64,000 nucleotides of DNA from NCBI RefSeq assembly GCF_003994475.1, contig NZ_RZNY01000001.1, positions 1 to 64,000 of the forward strand, read 5' to 3'. The position numbers and the translations under genes are program-made. Every line of letters begins with the position of its first letter. Within the stretch, counting starts at the first letter, position 1. The DNA comes from Paenibacillus anaericanus (lineage in GTDB: Bacteria > Bacillota > Bacilli > Paenibacillales > Paenibacillaceae). Below the pieces are notes generated by a model. The model was given only the letters and a program-made list of their open reading frames with translations, did not search any database and was not told where the DNA came from. Shown in pieces: positions 33,537 to 41,458 of this stretch.

Positions 33537-33884
33537 ATGGAGAAGGAGAGTCATCCTCTTTCATCGCATTGTGCTAGGGAAGAAGGTCAAGAGGACGGCA
33601 AACGGATCAGAAACAGTCATCATTCGGAAGCGACTAAGAGTAATCTGACGAGCCGCTTAAACAGAATTGAAGGACAGATTCGCGGAATCAAAGGATTGAT
33701 CGAGAAGGACACCTACTGCGATGACGTACTAAATCAAATTGCCGCTGCCCAGTCCGCCCTGAATAGTGTGGCGCGTCTACTCCTCGAAGGCCATATGAAG
33801 AGCTGTGTAATAGAACGCATTCAGGCTGGAGAAGAAGATGTTGTTGATGAGTTGTTGGTTACGATGAACAAGTTAATGAAATAA
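33537..33884 (+). CDS. csoR: CsoR-family copper-sensing repressor
   Basis: A 115-residue helical tetrameric repressor. The copper ligands are present: Cys in DTYCDDV and His plus Cys in EGHMKSC, the C-H-C pattern of CsoR; LNRIEGQIRGIKGLIEKD is the family helix. A poorly conserved 30-residue head rich in His, Glu and Ser precedes the domain. ATG 33537 has GAGGAGGG at seven bases; the frame starts eight codons earlier without a ribosome site. With the palindrome in its promoter it should repress itself and probably copZ. The copper exporter CopA is not in the window. Confidence 0.88.
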   Translation: MEKESHPLSSHCAREEGQEDGKRIRNSHHSEATKSNLTSRLNRIEGQIRGIKGLIEKDTYCDDVLNQIAAAQSALNSVARLLLEGHMKSCVIERIQAGEEDVVDELLVTMNKLMK

Positions 33885-33891
33885 TATTGGG

Positions 33892-34040
33892 AGTAATGCT
33901 AACAAAACTTTGAGCTTATGCTTCCGATGTGAGTTTTGTACGATCCATATTCATGAAGTAATGCTAACAAAACTTTAAGCTTATGCTTACGATGTAAGTT
34001 TTGTACGAACAATATTCAATGAAGTAATGCTAACAAAACT
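33892..34040. repeat. 65-66 base direct repeats between csoR and copZ
   Basis: AGTAATGCTAACAAAACTT begins at 33892, 33957 and 34023. The first two units are full (about 65 bases) and nearly identical, differing at a few bases; the third is cut at the copZ ribosome site. Each full unit also carries an inverted pair (ACAAAACTT ... AAGTTTTGT) around AGCTTATGCTT. The 173-base gap holds no gene. Confidence 0.8.
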
Positions 34041-34057
34041 TTTAGGAGGAATTATTC

Positions 34058-34258
34058 ATGCAAAATATTACTTTGAACGTAGAAGGTATGTCATGTGGTC
34101 ATTGTGTTAAATCCGTAGAGGGTGCTGTTGCTGGTCTCGGCGCAGAAGCGAAGGTTGATCTAGGGGCGAAAAGTGTTAGTGTTTCTTTCGATGAAAGTAA
34201 GCTGACGGTTGAAGCCATTAAAGAAGCCATCGAAGAACAAGGATATGATGTTGTCTAA
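34058..34258 (+). CDS. copZ: CopZ-like copper chaperone
   Basis: A 66-residue heavy-metal-associated domain. The metal loop is GMSCGHCVKSVEGAV with the MxCxxC copper site; the beta-alpha-beta-beta-alpha-beta length is complete. It should carry Cu(I) in the cytoplasm to a P-type ATPase and CsoR. Its ribosome site, TTAGGAGG, directly follows the third copy of the 65-base repeat. Located after csoR but separated by the repeat region, so co-transcription is likely yet not certain. Confidence 0.9.
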   Translation: MQNITLNVEGMSCGHCVKSVEGAVAGLGAEAKVDLGAKSVSVSFDESKLTVEAIKEAIEEQGYDVV

Positions 34259-34290
34259 AGCAGAATAGGTTTTCTGCTGCTGCATTTAAG

Positions 34291-34317
34291 GCGTCTGCGA
34301 AAAGCAGGCGCTTTTTT
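34291..34317 (+). terminator. Terminator of copZ
   Basis: GCGTCTGC (34291-34298) pairs with GCAGGCGC (34304-34311), then TTTTTT. The following gap 34318-34644 holds a promoter but no gene. Confidence 0.85.
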
Positions 34318-34432
34318 GCGTTTATATGAACCGCCTCCAGTAGGAGGGTATTTATGCTGCTGATGATGAGTGTTGGGGTTTGTTTTTAAAAAAGTGACTT
34401 CGTTTATATTAATTTCACTGTAAGTATGTCTA

Positions 34433-34441
34433 TGTTATAAT
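34433..34441 (+). promoter_or_regulatory. Extended -10 promoter upstream of the HD-GYP gene
   Basis: TGTTATAAT is a perfect extended -10. The preceding bases, TCACTGTAAG (34415-34424), recur as TCACTCTAAG before the same box at 35386, so both genes may share a control element. Confidence 0.5.
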
Positions 34442-34644
34442 TCCCTTTTTATCCTATAATATAATCGATATTTCCGACAAGAGATGCTAAATTTCGACTG
34501 TTTATTTTGTAAAATATGGCGTATAGTTGTAAGTGCAAGATATCCAATTTCCGCCTGTAAATACTAAAAAGGGGAGAATGGGACGAGAGGGGTCATACAA
34601 GCTACGATAAGTAAGTACGACTTAGTTTTAGGAGGCAAAGGACT

Positions 34645-35253
34645 GTGGTGACTGTTCCAAACGGAGCTGAGAAACAGAATATAGATAGGGAACCGGATGC
34701 TGCCAAGTGGATTAGTATGTTATGGCGGAAACATCCAGAGACTTATCAGCATTGTGTTAGGGTGGCCATTTTAGCTGAAAAAATAGCAATTCCATTAGAG
34801 TTAAGTAGTGCGGATAAGGATCAACTGATTCGAGGCTGCTTTTTACATGATATTGGCAAAGCAATGATTCCTCGTGAGCTCGTTCTTCAGCGAGCCCCGT
34901 TAACTAGGAAGCAATGGGATATTATTAAGATGCATCCCATACTAGGGGCAGAAATGGTTGAAATGAACACTGGACTTAGCGGGGACATTCTCGGGTTAAT
35001 TCGACATCATCATGAACGGTGGGATGGTAGAGGATATCCAGAAGGCTTAAGTATGGAACAGATTCCAGTGCATGCACGAATATGTGCCGTTATTGACGCA
35101 TTCGATTCTATGTTATCAGACAGACCTTATGGAAGTAAAATGCGTACTAGTGAAGCCAAATTAGAATTACTGCGGCATGCAGGTACCCAATTTGATCCTA
35201 ATGTAGTGCATGCATTTATGAAACTTTCCGATGAAACTCTAAATATTTATTAA
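34645..35253 (+). CDS. HD-GYP-type phosphohydrolase
   Basis: A 202-residue cytoplasmic HD-domain protein. The HD pair is FLHDIGKAMIP, and HHHERWDGRGYPEGL is the second metal and GYP motif, so it should hydrolyse c-di-GMP or a related dinucleotide. It is short: only a 25-residue head precedes the domain and there is no sensor, so it may act as a bare enzyme. GTG start with AGGAGG upstream. It is separate from the EAL gene by a terminator but has a similar promoter. Confidence 0.85.
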   Translation: MVTVPNGAEKQNIDREPDAAKWISMLWRKHPETYQHCVRVAILAEKIAIPLELSSADKDQLIRGCFLHDIGKAMIPRELVLQRAPLTRKQWDIIKMHPILGAEMVEMNTGLSGDILGLIRHHHERWDGRGYPEGLSMEQIPVHARICAVIDAFDSMLSDRPYGSKMRTSEAKLELLRHAGTQFDPNVVHAFMKLSDETLNIY

Positions 35254-35285
35254 TGGAGTAATGGAAGGAATTATATTAAACCAAT

Positions 35286-35358
35286 AAATAGACTAGCTGG
35301 AAAATCTGTAATCGAGATTTCTACTGGTCTATTTTTTTCGTATTTGATAAAGAGACTA
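35286..35358 (+). terminator. Terminator of the HD-GYP gene
   Basis: AAATAGAC (35286-35293) pairs with GTCTATTT (35347-35354) with an inner AAATCT/AGATTT stem, then a T run. Confidence 0.75.
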
Positions 35359-35385
35359 AGGTCACTCTAAGATATATTTGGGTTA

Positions 35386-35394
35386 TGTTATAAT
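35386..35394 (+). promoter_or_regulatory. Extended -10 promoter of the EAL gene
   Basis: TGTTATAAT is identical to the box at 34433. It lies 40 bases before the gene start. Confidence 0.55.
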
Positions 35395-35434
35395 TTTCCT
35401 CATCAACTGCTAAAGTGACTCTAGGGGGATTAAC

Positions 35435-36451
35435 ATGTTGCGTAGTGATCATGGCATTCATGCGGTACTTGTCGATCAGGGAGCTATTTCGTTTCGTCCG
35501 TGTTCGATGCCATTGATGACTTTTATGGAAGACCAGGGATGTATTCGTGATAGCAGTGTGCTTGGTTGTCAGTATAATTACTTGTCATGGGATGAAGCAT
35601 TTCATCTGCTTGGCTGTGCGCTTGACTATAGCTCTTTAACTGGAGAAATACTTATGGGCAGCTTGATTACAGGCGACCAGCAGAATCGATCTCCGCTGTG
35701 GTTTTCCTTACCTCAAATGGAGTCTCGTATGAAGCGTCGCCGAATTATAAATATTATCGTGAACAAATGCTTCGAGAGTCATATGCAACCTATTGTGAAT
35801 ATTTTAGAAGAGACCATTGGGTATGAATTTCTACTTCGGCCTTCACTGAGTAAGGATCACTTTAGACCAAGTGATCTATTTGATGTGGCGCGGGAGACGG
35901 GACTTCAGTCTCAGCTTGATCAGGCAGCTAGGTTGACGGCTATTGAGACCAGTGCGCGGCATTTACCCCGCGGAATAAAGCGGTTTATTAATTTTTTGCC
36001 GTCTTCAATCGAGAACCCCAATCAATGCTTAAATCAAACGTTTGCGGCGATGGAGAAAATGTCGCTCGACCCGCGAGATTTTGTGTTTGAAGTCGTCGAG
36101 ACTGAACGAATTACACACATGTCTCATTTGAAAAGTATTTTTAAAGTGTGCCGTAATATGGGGATTTCGATGGCTCTTGATGATGTGGGATCGGGTTATT
36201 CTACACTAGAGGAGATGAATGCTCTACGGCCTGACTATATTAAGATCGACCGTAGCTTGGTGAACGGGTGTAGTCGTAACCTTTTCAAACAAGAGCAAAT
36301 TAAGCTCATTATACAGCAAGCGTATGCATTTGGGGGGAAGGTATTAGCAGAGGGAGTAGAACAACGAGAAGACTTCGAATTTTGCCTGAACAGTGGTGTA
36401 GTACTGGCTCAAGGCTATTTATTTGGTCGGCCGTGCAGGCCTGCTGAATAG
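35435..36451 (+). CDS. EAL-domain c-di-GMP phosphodiesterase
   Basis: A 338-residue soluble protein. An N-terminal region (1-100) of unknown type precedes the EAL domain. Motif residues: Glu in YEFLLRP (EAL reads EFL, Glu kept), Asn in NFLPSS, FEVVETE, LDDVGSGYSTLEEM with the Asp pair, Lys in PDYIKIDRS, AEGVEQ, and Gln in AQGYLFGRP. All metal and catalytic residues are kept, so it is probably active. GGGGG lies before the ATG. Downstream, 93 bases later, is the cspA leader region. Confidence 0.85.
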   Translation: MLRSDHGIHAVLVDQGAISFRPCSMPLMTFMEDQGCIRDSSVLGCQYNYLSWDEAFHLLGCALDYSSLTGEILMGSLITGDQQNRSPLWFSLPQMESRMKRRRIINIIVNKCFESHMQPIVNILEETIGYEFLLRPSLSKDHFRPSDLFDVARETGLQSQLDQAARLTAIETSARHLPRGIKRFINFLPSSIENPNQCLNQTFAAMEKMSLDPRDFVFEVVETERITHMSHLKSIFKVCRNMGISMALDDVGSGYSTLEEMNALRPDYIKIDRSLVNGCSRNLFKQEQIKLIIQQAYAFGGKVLAEGVEQREDFEFCLNSGVVLAQGYLFGRPCRPAE

Positions 36452-36544
36452 TTGAATATTCCTAAAAAGAAGTGTAAGATAAAACATGACGAGTAAATTT
36501 ATTTATTAATTCTGGATTTGCTTTTTACTTAAAAGGAGGATATA

Positions 36545-36589
36545 ATGAATTTACTTGAGTTATTAAAAAAAACAATATTCACACATTGA
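36545..36589 (+). CDS. Possible leader peptide of the cold-shock gene (14 residues)
   Basis: MNLLELLKKTIFTH then TGA. It has a near-perfect ribosome site, AAAAGGAGGA (36531-36540). Its last five codons form the left arm of the terminator at 36577-36634, as in translational attenuators. A caution: TATAAT (36541-36546) overlaps the ATG and, with TTGCTT (36518-36523) 17 bases before, could itself be a promoter, in which case the peptide would not be made from that transcript. Confidence 0.45.
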   Translation: MNLLELLKKTIFTH

Positions 36590-36640
36590 AAAGAGTGTCA
36601 CTCTTGTAAATGGAACTTTTTTCAATATGTGAATTTTTTT
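36577..36640 (+). terminator. Intrinsic terminator in front of csp (possible attenuator)
   Basis: Arms 36577-36595 and 36616-36634 pair over 19 bases with one mismatch and one G-U, followed by seven T's. It lies 44 bases before csp. The loop carries a smaller hairpin AAGAGTG/CACTCTT (36591-36605) that would compete with it. Confidence 0.75.
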
Positions 36641-36683
36641 ATGTAAAAAAGGAGCATGTTAATATTTTTTAGGAGGTACCCTC

Positions 36684-36884
36684 ATGGAAACAGGAACAGT
36701 AAAATGGTTTAACGCTGAAAAAGGCTTCGGTTTTATCGAAGTTGAAGGCGGAAATGACGTATTCGTACATTTCAGTGCTATCACCGGCGAAGGCTTTAAA
36801 ACGCTTGACGAAGGCCAACGTGTACAATTCAACGTTGTTCAAGGCAACCGCGGACCACAAGCCGAAAACGTCGTAAAACTGTAA
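36684..36884 (+). CDS. Cold-shock protein CspA/CspB family
   Basis: A 66-residue single-stranded nucleic-acid binder with an OB fold. RNP1 is KGFGFIE and RNP2 VFVHFSAI, with [10 protein letters not shown] in between the start and RNP1. It acts as an RNA chaperone or antiterminator. TAGGAGG site before the ATG. It has a terminator-bearing leader upstream and a perfect hairpin downstream; ydjO follows after 103 bases. Confidence 0.94.
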   Translation: METGTVKWFNAEKGFGFIEVEGGNDVFVHFSAITGEGFKTLDEGQRVQFNVVQGNRGPQAENVVKL

Positions 36885-36892
36885 TGCAGGCT

Positions 36893-36929
36893 AAACTGCT
36901 CTTAACGCGTGCGTTAAGAGCAGTTTTTG
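36893..36929 (+). terminator. Terminator of csp
   Basis: AAACTGCTCTTAACGC (36893-36908) pairs perfectly with 36911-36926, then TTT. Very stable. Confidence 0.88.
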
Positions 36930-36987
36930 TTTATTTTGGGGTATCGGGATCTTATAGGCCCATTCCAAAACCCGAAGGAGGAAAAGC

Positions 36988-37221
36988 ATGAATTACCGTA
37001 AAAAAACGTTAGAAGAAATTCCTGAGGAGAGTACACCGGTTTGGTCTTGTAGCAGTGAGGATTGCAACGGATGGATGAGGGATAATTTTGCGTTTGATTA
37101 CACTCCGGTATGTCCTCTGTGTTCCTCTGAAATGGTGAAGGGAACTAAAATGCTCCCCCAACTTGTGAATACTAACTCCGATCATAAATCGTTGCCGAAA
37201 GGCGTAAAGATTGATCGCTAG
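36988..37221 (+). CDS. ydjO: YdjO-like cold-inducible small protein
   Basis: A 77-residue protein with four cysteines in CSSEDCNGWMRDNF and PVCPLCSSEM, a zinc-ribbon-like arrangement. This matches the YdjO family (cold-inducible protein of B. subtilis); its position after a csp gene supports a cold-response role. Molecular function is unknown. GAAGGAGG site before the ATG. Confidence 0.82.
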   Translation: MNYRKKTLEEIPEESTPVWSCSSEDCNGWMRDNFAFDYTPVCPLCSSEMVKGTKMLPQLVNTNSDHKSLPKGVKIDR

Positions 37222-37245
37222 TTCATCGTAATTCGATCGAATTTG

Positions 37246-37285
37246 AGCAACCCTACTCGTTATTACGATTAGGGCTGCTTTTTTA
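37246..37285. terminator. Terminator of ydjO
   Basis: AGCAACCCTACTCG (37246-37259) pairs with CGATTAGGGCTGCT (37266-37279) with two mismatches, then TTTTT. It lies between convergent genes. Confidence 0.75.
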
Positions 37286-37305
37286 TTATGTAAATTATTA
37301 ACTAA

Positions 37306-37971
37306 TTAAATGTCTGTAGATGGAGTTTGTTCTTTCCAATAGAGGATAGCAATTTGTGTTCGGTCTCGGACGCCAAGTTTGCCCAGGATATCAGTTATGT
37401 AATTTTTAACCGTTCCTTCACTCAGGAATAGGTTCTGTGCGATTTCTTTGTTGGACATCCCGTCCGCAATTAGCGTTACAACATTGAGCTCAGTTGCTGT
37501 CAGCCCCGCTACAGATAGTTTGTTTACTTGTGGAGTTGGCATCGCTGGACGAAGTAGCCCTGACAGTTTGCGGGCGACATCGGGATGAATAAGCATACTA
37601 CCGCTTTGTACCGTTTTGATTCCTTGAATGATTCGATCCGGCGGAATATTTTTAAGTAAATAACCGCTAGCTCCATTGCGTAGTGCTTCGAGAATGAATT
37701 CGTCGTCATCGAAGGTGGTTAATATCAGAACAGAAGTGTTAGCTGAAATCTCCTTGATTCTTCTAGTTCCTTCTACACCATCACAGACTGGCATACGTAT
37801 ATCCATCAGCACGACATCCGGTTGTCCTCCGCGTTGTAAGAAATCTACCGCTTCGGCTCCATTCGATGCAGATCCAATCACTTCAATATCCGAATCCATT
37901 CCAATTAAAAGTGTTAAACTCTCTCGAATAAAAGGATCATCGTCTACAATCAGCACTGCGATCTTTGACAT
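37306..37971 (-). CDS. NarL-family response regulator (LnrK-like)
   Basis: A 221-residue regulator with a receiver domain (phospho-acceptor Asp in VVLMDIRMP, acidic pocket VDDDPF, conserved Lys in YLLKN) and a C-terminal LuxR helix-turn-helix (LTATELNVVTLIADGMSNKE then EGTVKNYITDIL). ATG 37971 starts 17 bases after the kinase stop; the longer frame from 38058 would overlap the kinase gene and lacks conservation. It should control the divergent ABC exporter at 39344. Confidence 0.9.
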   Translation of the reverse strand: MSKIAVLIVDDDPFIRESLTLLIGMDSDIEVIGSASNGAEAVDFLQRGGQPDVVLMDIRMPVCDGVEGTRRIKEISANTSVLILTTFDDDEFILEALRNGASGYLLKNIPPDRIIQGIKTVQSGSMLIHPDVARKLSGLLRPAMPTPQVNKLSVAGLTATELNVVTLIADGMSNKEIAQNLFLSEGTVKNYITDILGKLGVRDRTQIAILYWKEQTPSTDI

Positions 37972-37988
37972 GTGTAACACTCCTGTTC

Positions 37989-39143
37989 TTATCTGACCTC
38001 TTGGCGATACGTAATTGGAAGTCTTGTAGTGACGGTGAAGCGGGGCTCTAGGCTCCATTCCAGATGCCCTCCGGCCAAGTCACATCGTTCTTTCATCCCC
38101 GCTAGACCAAGTCCTGCACTCAGTTGGAGATTACCCGCGGGTAGAATGCCATCATTGCATACCGACATACAAACCTCCGTGTCTCTATAATGAATAACAA
38201 TTCCAATCGATTCAGCATGACCGTGTCTTAGGGCATTCGTCACCGCTTCACGCGCGTTCTTATACAGGATGATCTCTTGGCTAGGGTAGAGGGTACAAGG
38301 TACCCCCTCCACAGTCAAAGAGGTAAGGATACCGGTATCTCTACCGATTTCCTCCAGCATTCGGCTTAGGGAGTGCATCCCTGTAACTTGTGGGGATGGT
38401 CTCATTCGGCGAACCGTTGCACGCATTTCATCCAGTCCGGTTGCTAACTGATCGCGAATCTCCTTCAATAAGTCCATTCCCTTGTCCTGGTCGGCTGGAA
38501 TAATCTGAAGTGCTGCTTCCATCATCATTTTGGTTCGAATCATGCGATGTCCAACATCGTCGTGAAGTTGCTGCGAGATTCTACTGCGTTCCTCTGCCTG
38601 AGCAAATCCCTCTACTTGCTTGCTAAATAAGACTAGTCGGCTCTTGGATTCATCAAGCTCATAATGTTTCTTGCGCAGTTCGTCATATAAAAGTTGAGCT
38701 GCTTCCCTACGAAGCTCTAATCGCTGTAATAAGGTTACTAAGGCGGTGATAAGTAATAAGAAGATATTACTGGTTACAATCAGAACAGGGGGATGATTCA
38801 GTAGGGCGTAGTTAATAGCAATTAGATGCATCCCAAGCATCACCCAGCGAACCATTATAACAGGAAGAAGCAAGTATACAAATAACGGAGTAAGCGCAAT
38901 GATGAACATCAAATTTCCATATGTCATACATAACCAGGTGGAGAAAATGATCTCGACAATGGAGAGCAACGTCAAGTGCGCTTCTTTATTCAGAAAACGG
39001 CCAAGTACAACTAGTGTGAAAAATAATAGAATATGAACAACGAATATTTCGTAAGAGATATCTTTTAGTAAGAAGATGTTGATAATTCCCGGAATCAACA
39101 CCATTCCGTACATCAGTGGAAGGAGAGTATGTTTAGACATCAT
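37989..39143 (-). CDS. DesK/LnrJ-type membrane histidine kinase
   Basis: A 384-residue sensor kinase. About five or six N-terminal membrane helices (up to residue 150) form the sensor with no large outside domain, as in intramembrane-sensing kinases. HisKA_3 carries the phospho-His in ISQQLHDDVGHRM; the ATPase lobe has NAREAVTNALRHG and GLGLAGMKERC. ATG 39143 has AAAGGG at six bases; GTG 39149 is an alternative. Co-transcribed with the regulator gene. Similar kinases (B. subtilis LnrJ) sense antifungal polyenes or lipids. Confidence 0.88.
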   Translation of the reverse strand: MMSKHTLLPLMYGMVLIPGIINIFLLKDISYEIFVVHILLFFTLVVLGRFLNKEAHLTLLSIVEIIFSTWLCMTYGNLMFIIALTPLFVYLLLPVIMVRWVMLGMHLIAINYALLNHPPVLIVTSNIFLLLITALVTLLQRLELRREAAQLLYDELRKKHYELDESKSRLVLFSKQVEGFAQAEERSRISQQLHDDVGHRMIRTKMMMEAALQIIPADQDKGMDLLKEIRDQLATGLDEMRATVRRMRPSPQVTGMHSLSRMLEEIGRDTGILTSLTVEGVPCTLYPSQEIILYKNAREAVTNALRHGHAESIGIVIHYRDTEVCMSVCNDGILPAGNLQLSAGLGLAGMKERCDLAGGHLEWSLEPRFTVTTRLPITYRQEVR

Positions 39144-39229
39144 TCCCACCCTTTACTCGAGATATGGACATGTTTATAGGGATGACTTCAATGGAGTTAT
39201 TATAGCATAATCATTTTTGGCCGAAGAGA

Positions 39230-39241
39230 TGACTATAGTCA
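39230..39241. promoter_or_regulatory. Palindrome in the divergent kinase / ABC control region
   Basis: TGACTATAGTCA is a perfect 12-base palindrome between the kinase and ABC genes, about 100 bases before the ABC start. It is a candidate binding site of the response regulator. Confidence 0.45.
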
Positions 39242-39343
39242 CCTTCAATTCATGACCATTCGGACCTTCGTAATGAAAGCTGACTTGATACAATAAACAC
39301 ATGGAATTGGGAAATCAGCTCATTTGGGGGAGAGAAGAAACTA

Positions 39344-40279
39344 ATGGCATTTATAGAAGTGAACGATGTCGGTAAGCGTTATGGAGATAAGTTGTCGGTG
39401 GATCATCTCAACTTACGTATAGAGGAGGGCGAGATCTTCGGGTTACTTGGTCCCAATGGTGCTGGGAAAAGTACGACGATAAACATGATCGTAGGTTTGC
39501 TTAAGTTAGATCAAGGTGAAATCCTTGTGGACGGAATTTCCGTTAAAGATCGGCCATTGGAAGTAAAGAAGAAGATAGGCCTCGTTCCACAGGATTTAGC
39601 GTTATATGAGATGATGTCAGCCGCAGATAACATTACGTTTTTCGGGAAATTATACGGTCTTCGGGGGCGTGAACTCAAGGAGCGGGTGACCGAAGCGTTA
39701 CGATTTGTAGGTCTTGAGGATCGAGCTAAAGAAGCGCCGCGTACATTCTCGGGGGGGATGAAACGGCGGTTAAATATTGCTTGCGCGATAATGCATCACC
39801 CAAAATTGATTATTATGGATGAACCAACTGTAGGGATAGACCCGCAATCACGCAATCATATTTTAGAGTCAGTACGGGAATTAAATCGGATGGGATCTAC
39901 GATTATTTATACGAGTCATTATATGGAAGAGGTGTCAGCTATTTGCGACCGAGTAGCTATCATGGATCAGGGGCATGTCATTGCTTGTGGCACCCAAGAG
40001 GAGCTACGCGACCTTGTTGCAGGAGAAGAAAAAATTGTCATGACGGCAATGGGAATAGGGGAAGCGGTTCTTGCGGAATTAAAACTCCATCCACGGATTA
40101 ATAGCTTACACCAACATGATAATGTGTTAGAGCTGTATACAGCCTCCTCACAGAGTGATCTTCAGGATATTCTGTATATTTGTGCACAGCATGATGTGGT
40201 CATTCATTCTGTAGTGTGCGAGCGGCCTACGCTAGAGACACTATTCCTAAATCTGACCGGGCGCACGTTGCGAGATTAG
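39344..40279 (+). CDS. ABC exporter ATPase (LnrL-like)
   Basis: A 311-residue ATP-binding protein. Walker A is GPNGAGKST, the signature FSGGMKRRLN, Walker B LIIMDEPTVGID, with a C-terminal extension of about 80 residues usual for ABC-2 drug/lipid exporters. It drives the two permeases that follow (12 bases, then 8 bases overlap). Divergent from the two-component system, which probably activates it. A linearmycin-type or lipid export role is inferred from the gene set. Confidence 0.9.
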   Translation: MAFIEVNDVGKRYGDKLSVDHLNLRIEEGEIFGLLGPNGAGKSTTINMIVGLLKLDQGEILVDGISVKDRPLEVKKKIGLVPQDLALYEMMSAADNITFFGKLYGLRGRELKERVTEALRFVGLEDRAKEAPRTFSGGMKRRLNIACAIMHHPKLIIMDEPTVGIDPQSRNHILESVRELNRMGSTIIYTSHYMEEVSAICDRVAIMDQGHVIACGTQEELRDLVAGEEKIVMTAMGIGEAVLAELKLHPRINSLHQHDNVLELYTASSQSDLQDILYICAQHDVVIHSVVCERPTLETLFLNLTGRTLRD

Positions 40280-40291
40280 GGGGATATCGTA

Positions 40292-41458
40292 ATGAAGATG
40301 TGGCATATTATATGGTTTGAACTCCGAATGTTGATCCGAATGCGCGTTGTACTGCTCAATCAATTTCTACTTCCAATGGTGCTGATTTTGATTCTGGGCA
40401 ATGCCTTGTCCGGGATGATTTCATTAGGAGATGATGCCCCGATAGATACGGTCACAGCAATGATTGTAGAGTCTCCTGGGCAAGAAGCTTTAACAAGTGT
40501 GGGGTGGAATGAATTCCTTAAGACTCCAGAGATAAGTGAACTGCTGAAGGTTCAACACGGTGATCATCGTGAGGAAGCAATCAGCTCACTTAAGTCAGGC
40601 GATAGTGACTTTGCCGTAGTTATTCCGACGGATTTTGCAGACAAGGTCATGAAAGGCGAGTCGGTCAAATGGGAGATGATTTATGGGAAAGATCACTCCA
40701 AGAATCATGTGGCTGAGATGATCTTTGAATCTTATTTGGATGAGGTGAATCGGGTGCAAGCTTCAACCATGGTGCTTGGACCTAATACCCTCAATTCTGC
40801 ACCACAAAATGTTCCTACATCCTATGTTGAAATGGCTTCACTTAATAAAGAGGGTAATGCCTATTCAGCTTTCCAATATTATGCTGCGTCGATGCTTATC
40901 ATGTTCTTGCTCTATTCTGGACTTACGGCAAGTAGCAGTCTTCAGAGTGAGAAGAGGAACAAGACACTCTATCGTTTAAACTCAACGCCAATTAGCACGC
41001 TGAAGATTTTTCTGGGGAAAATAGGTGGAAATAGCCTAGTCGCATGCATTCAGGCTGTAGTCATTATTCTTGGTACTACATGGCTATACGGTGTGAACTG
41101 GGGAAGACATCCTATATATCTAATTCTTCTGTGTGCATTGGTCATTATGGCAGCGATGCTAATGGCAGTAGTCATAACTCTTCTATCTAAATCTTCAGAG
41201 TCCGCACAGACCATTTTTCAGGTTATCATTGTTGGAATGACTTTTCTTAGCGGAGGTTTTCAACGGATTCCGGTTGATATTATCGAGAAGTTAGGTGAAT
41301 TTACAATCAATCACTGGGCGCTGCAAGGGATGATACGTATTATTCTGGATGCGAGTACTGGGGAAATACTTCATCATGTGTTGATATTAGGATTATTTAA
41401 TGTCATTTTGCTACTGGTAGGCACGGTGTCGTACCGAAAGGTGGGTTACCATGAATAG
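40292..41458 (+). CDS. ABC-2 type permease (LnrM-like)
   Basis: A 388-residue permease: one N-terminal membrane helix, an outside loop domain of about 170 residues, then five helices at the C-terminal end (from residue 205), as in ABC-2/CcmB-type drug and lipid exporters. It contains the LSGGFQRIPVD loop typical of the family. It overlaps the next permease gene by eight bases. The two permeases probably form a heterodimer with the ATPase. Confidence 0.87.
   Translation: MKMWHIIWFELRMLIRMRVVLLNQFLLPMVLILILGNALSGMISLGDDAPIDTVTAMIVESPGQEALTSVGWNEFLKTPEISELLKVQHGDHREEAISSLKSGDSDFAVVIPTDFADKVMKGESVKWEMIYGKDHSKNHVAEMIFESYLDEVNRVQASTMVLGPNTLNSAPQNVPTSYVEMASLNKEGNAYSAFQYYAASMLIMFLLYSGLTASSSLQSEKRNKTLYRLNSTPISTLKIFLGKIGGNSLVACIQAVVIILGTTWLYGVNWGRHPIYLILLCALVIMAAMLMAVVITLLSKSSESAQTIFQVIIVGMTFLSGGFQRIPVDIIEKLGEFTINHWALQGMIRIILDASTGEILHHVLILGLFNVILLLVGTVSYRKVGYHE

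Noticed and set aside
33892..34040. CRISPR-like reading of the 65-base repeats
   Set aside because: Units are contiguous with no unique spacers and only two and a half copies, so they are plain tandem repeats.
36036..36050. CAAACGTTTG inside the EAL gene
   Set aside because: It matches the sugar operator core but lies mid-gene with no promoter and far from the maltodextrin locus; most likely chance.
37971..38058. 29-residue N-terminal extension of the response regulator at 37306
   Set aside because: It would overlap the kinase end and the receiver domain begins normally at MSKIAVLIVDDD; a ribosome site supports ATG 37971.
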